This document shows, piece by piece, positions 4,254 through 6,546 of a DNA stretch of 6,546 nucleotides. The notes below the pieces were generated by a model, which worked only from the letters and a program-made list of their open reading frames with translations, was not told where the DNA came from and made no database searches. Both the position numbers and the translations under genes were made by a program. Source of the DNA: JAIVJN01 sp036732565 (GTDB lineage: Bacteria > Acidobacteriota > Vicinamibacteria > Vicinamibacterales > UBA2999); the NCBI GenBank assembly GCA_036732565.1, contig DAINCF010000410.1, positions 1-6,546 on the forward strand, given 5' to 3'. Numbering within the stretch: position 1 is the first letter of the stretch; every line of letters begins with the position of its first letter.

Positions 4254-6546
4254 TCTGTACGAAGGGCGACCACGGGATCGATGCGCATCGCACGACGCGC
4301 GGGAAGCCAGCAGGCCAGTCCTGCCACGGTCAACAGCAACCCCGCCACGCCACCGTATATCAGGGGGCTGGTGGCGCTGACGGCAAACAACAATCCTCGC
4401 AAGGCCTGCACCGACACCACCGCGCCGACGAGACCGACGAGGATGCCGAGCGCCGCGAGCTTCATCCCGCCGCCGAGGATGAGGCGGCGGACATCAGCCG
4501 GGGTGGCGCCGAGCGCCAGCCGCACGCCAATCTCCGGCACGCGCTGCGACACGGTGTAGCTGATCAGGCCGTAGATCCCGACCACAGCGAGCGTCAGGGC
4601 GACGAACGCGAAGGCCGCGATGAGCCACGCGCGGAATCGTGGCTCGCCGGTCGAGCGATCGATCATCTGCTCGATCGTGTACGCGTCGCCGAGTGGCAGG
4701 TCCCGATCGATCGACTGCACGGCCTGGCGTACCGCGGTGGTAACCGCGCCGAGGCCCATGTCCGAGCGCACGACGGCCGTCATGTACGGCAGAGACACCT
4801 GCTGATAGGGCAGGTAGATGGACGCGGCCGGTGTGGTCTGGAGATTTCGGCGCTTCGAATCACCGACGACGCCGACCACGCGCACCCAGCTCGACTTGTC
4901 CTCGAGCGATCCGCCGAACGCGACCGTTTCGCCGACCGGATCGCGCCCGGGCCACTCGCGCTCAGCGAGTGTCTGGTTGATGATCGCGACCTTCTGGGCC
5001 CCGTCCGTATCGCCCTCCGTGAACTCGCGCCCACGAAACAACGGGATACCCATGGTCTCGAAGTAGCCGTGAGAGACGGTGCCGAACTCCGCCGACTGCT
5101 CTGGCGTGGCCTGCGCGTCCCGACCGACGATGCGATAGCCACTCGTTGCGTTGGCGTTCGTCAATGGCATGGGGAAGCCGACGGCGGACTGCGACGTGCC
5201 GGGCTGTGCGTGCAATCGCTCGAGCACGCCCTGATACAGCCGGCGTTGCTGCGCTTCGTCGTAACGCGAAATCGGCAACGGCAGGGACACCGCGATGAGC
5301 CGTGTGGTCCGGAAGCCGGGATCGACGGCGCGGAGCCGCATGAAGCTGGTCAGCAGCAGGCCGGCGGCAACGAGCAGGACAACCGCCATGCCGACTTCCG
5401 CGACGACCAGGCTGTTGCGCGCGCGGGATCGTGACGTGGTCGCCGAGCGCCCGCCGTCCTTGAGATCCGCGCCGATCGACGGCGACGTCCCCGTCATCGC
5501 CGGCGCGAGGCCGAAGATCATGCCCACGACCGTCGAGCATGCCGTCGCGAAGAGCGCGACGCGCCAGTCGAACCGCACATCGCCGATGCGTCGAATCGAT
5601 TGCGGCGCCAACGCCACCAGCACATCGACGAGCCAGAAGGCCAGCAGCACGCCGAAGATGCCGCCGACGACCGCAAGCACCACGCTCTCGGTCAGAAGCT
5701 GACGGACGAGCCGCGCCCGCCCGGCGCCGAGCGCCGTTCGCACCGCGAGCTCCCGACGTCGACCCGCGCCTCGCGCGAGGAGCAGGCTCGCCACGTTGGC
5801 GCAGGCAATCAGCAGCACGACGCCGATCGCGGCGAGCAGGAGAAGCATCGGCTCACGCGCATCGCCGATGAGCTCCTCGCGGAGCGGCAGCAGCTGCATC
5901 GGCTCGCGGGGGCTCGTGTCGGGAAACGCCTTGGCGAGTCGCGCGCCGACCCCGCGGACTTCCTCGTTCGCCTGCGCCATGGACACGTCTGACCGGACGC
6001 GCGCCAGCGCAGTGAAGTAGTCGATGTCGCGGCTTTCGAGCAGCTCACTCTCGACGATATCGATCGGAGGCACGGGCACCGGAAACGGCGACATCACCCA
6101 CACGTCGGCCTCGCGAGGGTGGCGGAACCACTCCGGCATGACGCCGAGGATCGTCGTCGGCTGGCCGTTGAGACGGATCGCCGATCCAACGACGTCGGCT
6201 CGTTCACCGAAGCGCCGTTTCCAGAGGCCCTCGCCAATCACGGCGACCCGCGGGCCGCCGGGCTGGTCGACGGCTTCGCTGAACGTGCGGCCGACGATCG
6301 GCGCTGCGCCGAAGGCGTCGAAGAACCCACTGGTCGCCTGAATCGCGTCCAGCCGCTCGGGATCGCCGCTGCCGGTCAGGTCGACGATGTCTTCGCGATA
6401 GCCTGACATCGCGCTGAAGGCGCGACTGTCACGCTTCAAGTCGAGGTAGTCGGCTGCTGAGAACGACGCCGCCGACGTCCGCTCCGCCACCCGCACGATC
6501 GAGACGAGCCGATCGGCAGCGGGGTAGGGCAGCTCGCGGAGCACGA
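4250..6546 (-). CDS. ADOP/MacB-family ABC transporter permease, 5'-truncated by the window edge
   Basis: 764 residues are visible and the reading frame is still open at the right edge. The first methionine in view opens LRELPYPAADRLVSI, which in homologues lies inside the protein, just after the first membrane helix, so the true start is outside. Order of visible parts: a first MacB-type periplasmic domain (about 10-225); FtsX-type helices near 232-258, 283-313 and 328-350, with the coupling segment ANVASLLLARGAGRRRELAV; a fourth-type helix at about 377-400 that opens the second half; a second periplasmic domain (about 410-630); and three helices near 636-664, 690-716 and 727-748. The second half carries RVPEIGVRLALGATPADVRR and ends RRAMRIDPVVALRTE. 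This duplicated layout is typical of ADOP proteins, which have no ATPase domain of their own. The likely role is mechanotransmission or export across the cell envelope; the substrate is unknown. The TAG stop lies within the 28-nt palindrome, and the ATPase gene follows 25 bp later. Confidence 0.93.
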   Translation of the reverse strand, partial: VLRELPYPAADRLVSIVRVAERTSAASFSAADYLDLKRDSRAFSAMSGYREDIVDLTGSGDPERLDAIQATSGFFDAFGAAPIVGRTFSEAVDQPGGPRVAVIGEGLWKRRFGERADVVGSAIRLNGQPTTILGVMPEWFRHPREADVWVMSPFPVPVPPIDIVESELLESRDIDYFTALARVRSDVSMAQANEEVRGVGARLAKAFPDTSPREPMQLLPLREELIGDAREPMLLLLAAIGVVLLIACANVASLLLARGAGRRRELAVRTALGAGRARLVRQLLTESVVLAVVGGIFGVLLAFWLVDVLVALAPQSIRRIGDVRFDWRVALFATACSTVVGMIFGLAPAMTGTSPSIGADLKDGGRSATTSRSRARNSLVVAEVGMAVVLLVAAGLLLTSFMRLRAVDPGFRTTRLIAVSLPLPISRYDEAQQRRLYQGVLERLHAQPGTSQSAVGFPMPLTNANATSGYRIVGRDAQATPEQSAEFGTVSHGYFETMGIPLFRGREFTEGDTDGAQKVAIINQTLAEREWPGRDPVGETVAFGGSLEDKSSWVRVVGVVGDSKRRNLQTTPAASIYLPYQQVSLPYMTAVVRSDMGLGAVTTAVRQAVQSIDRDLPLGDAYTIEQMIDRSTGEPRFRAWLIAAFAFVALTLAVVGIYGLISYTVSQRVPEIGVRLALGATPADVRRLILGGGMKLAALGILVGLVGAVVSVQALRGLLFAVSATSPLIYGGVAGLLLTVAGLACWLPARRAMRIDPVVALRTE

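Noticed and set aside
4225..4293. An N-terminal extension of the ATPase from ATG 4293
   Set aside because: It would translate the permease's final codons in another frame and the 28-nt palindrome. The added 23 residues do not resemble the family, whose members begin near MIRLxxIxKxY.
3517..4380. A 287-codon plus-strand frame opposite the ATPase
   Set aside because: Its start lies in the spacer hairpin and the rest mirrors the ATPase and the permease end; no family resemblance is visible.
4250..6546. A true BceAB or MacAB system
   Set aside because: The permease has the duplicated ADOP layout with two periplasmic domains and is not fused to an ATPase. The regulator is NtrC-type rather than OmpR-type. 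No membrane fusion protein or TolC-like gene lies in the window.

Overview
The window is GC-rich bacterial DNA with densely packed genes. It most likely comes from an Acidobacteriota genome, perhaps class Vicinamibacteria. The main reason is the large permease on the minus strand, which has the two-times (MacB-type periplasmic domain + FtsX) layout of the 'acidobacterial duplicated orphan permease' (ADOP) family. The high GC, the form of the NtrC-type regulator and the short palindromic intergenic repeats fit this. The taxonomic call is inference from protein style, not from a marker gene.

Layout. Bases 1-166 (+) hold the C-terminal end of a Sua5/TsaC-type threonylcarbamoyl-AMP synthase. A 28-nt palindrome (163-190) supplies its stop codon. 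A family I inorganic pyrophosphatase follows (212-757, +). The rest is a minus-strand cluster, read from right to left: an ADOP-type permease (4250-6546, 5' end outside the window), an ABC ATPase of the MacB/LolD/BceA type (3550-4224), a sigma-54-dependent NtrC-type response regulator (2075-3475) and an NtrY-like membrane histidine kinase (754-2070). The pyrophosphatase and the kinase converge and share the tetranucleotide CTAG for their two stop codons. A second 28-nt palindrome (4226-4253) sits between permease and ATPase and again supplies the upstream stop codon. A heptad-based inverted repeat (3488-3544) fills most of the 74-bp gap between ATPase and regulator. No gene-free stretch exceeds 75 bases. 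I see no tRNA, rRNA, CRISPR array or insertion sequence.

How the genes may work together. Permease and ATPase together could form a MacB-like or BceAB-like transporter. The kinase has two membrane helices separated by only about eight residues, so it has essentially no periplasmic sensor. Such kinases can take their signal from a partner membrane protein, and the neighbouring transporter is an obvious candidate. The regulator would then act on sigma-54 promoters, plausibly that of its own cluster. This transporter-sensing reading is a hypothesis. What is directly visible is the gene order, the domain content and several unusual motif variants: GAFTDA in the regulator, and a D-loop histidine and a C-loop leucine in the ATPase.
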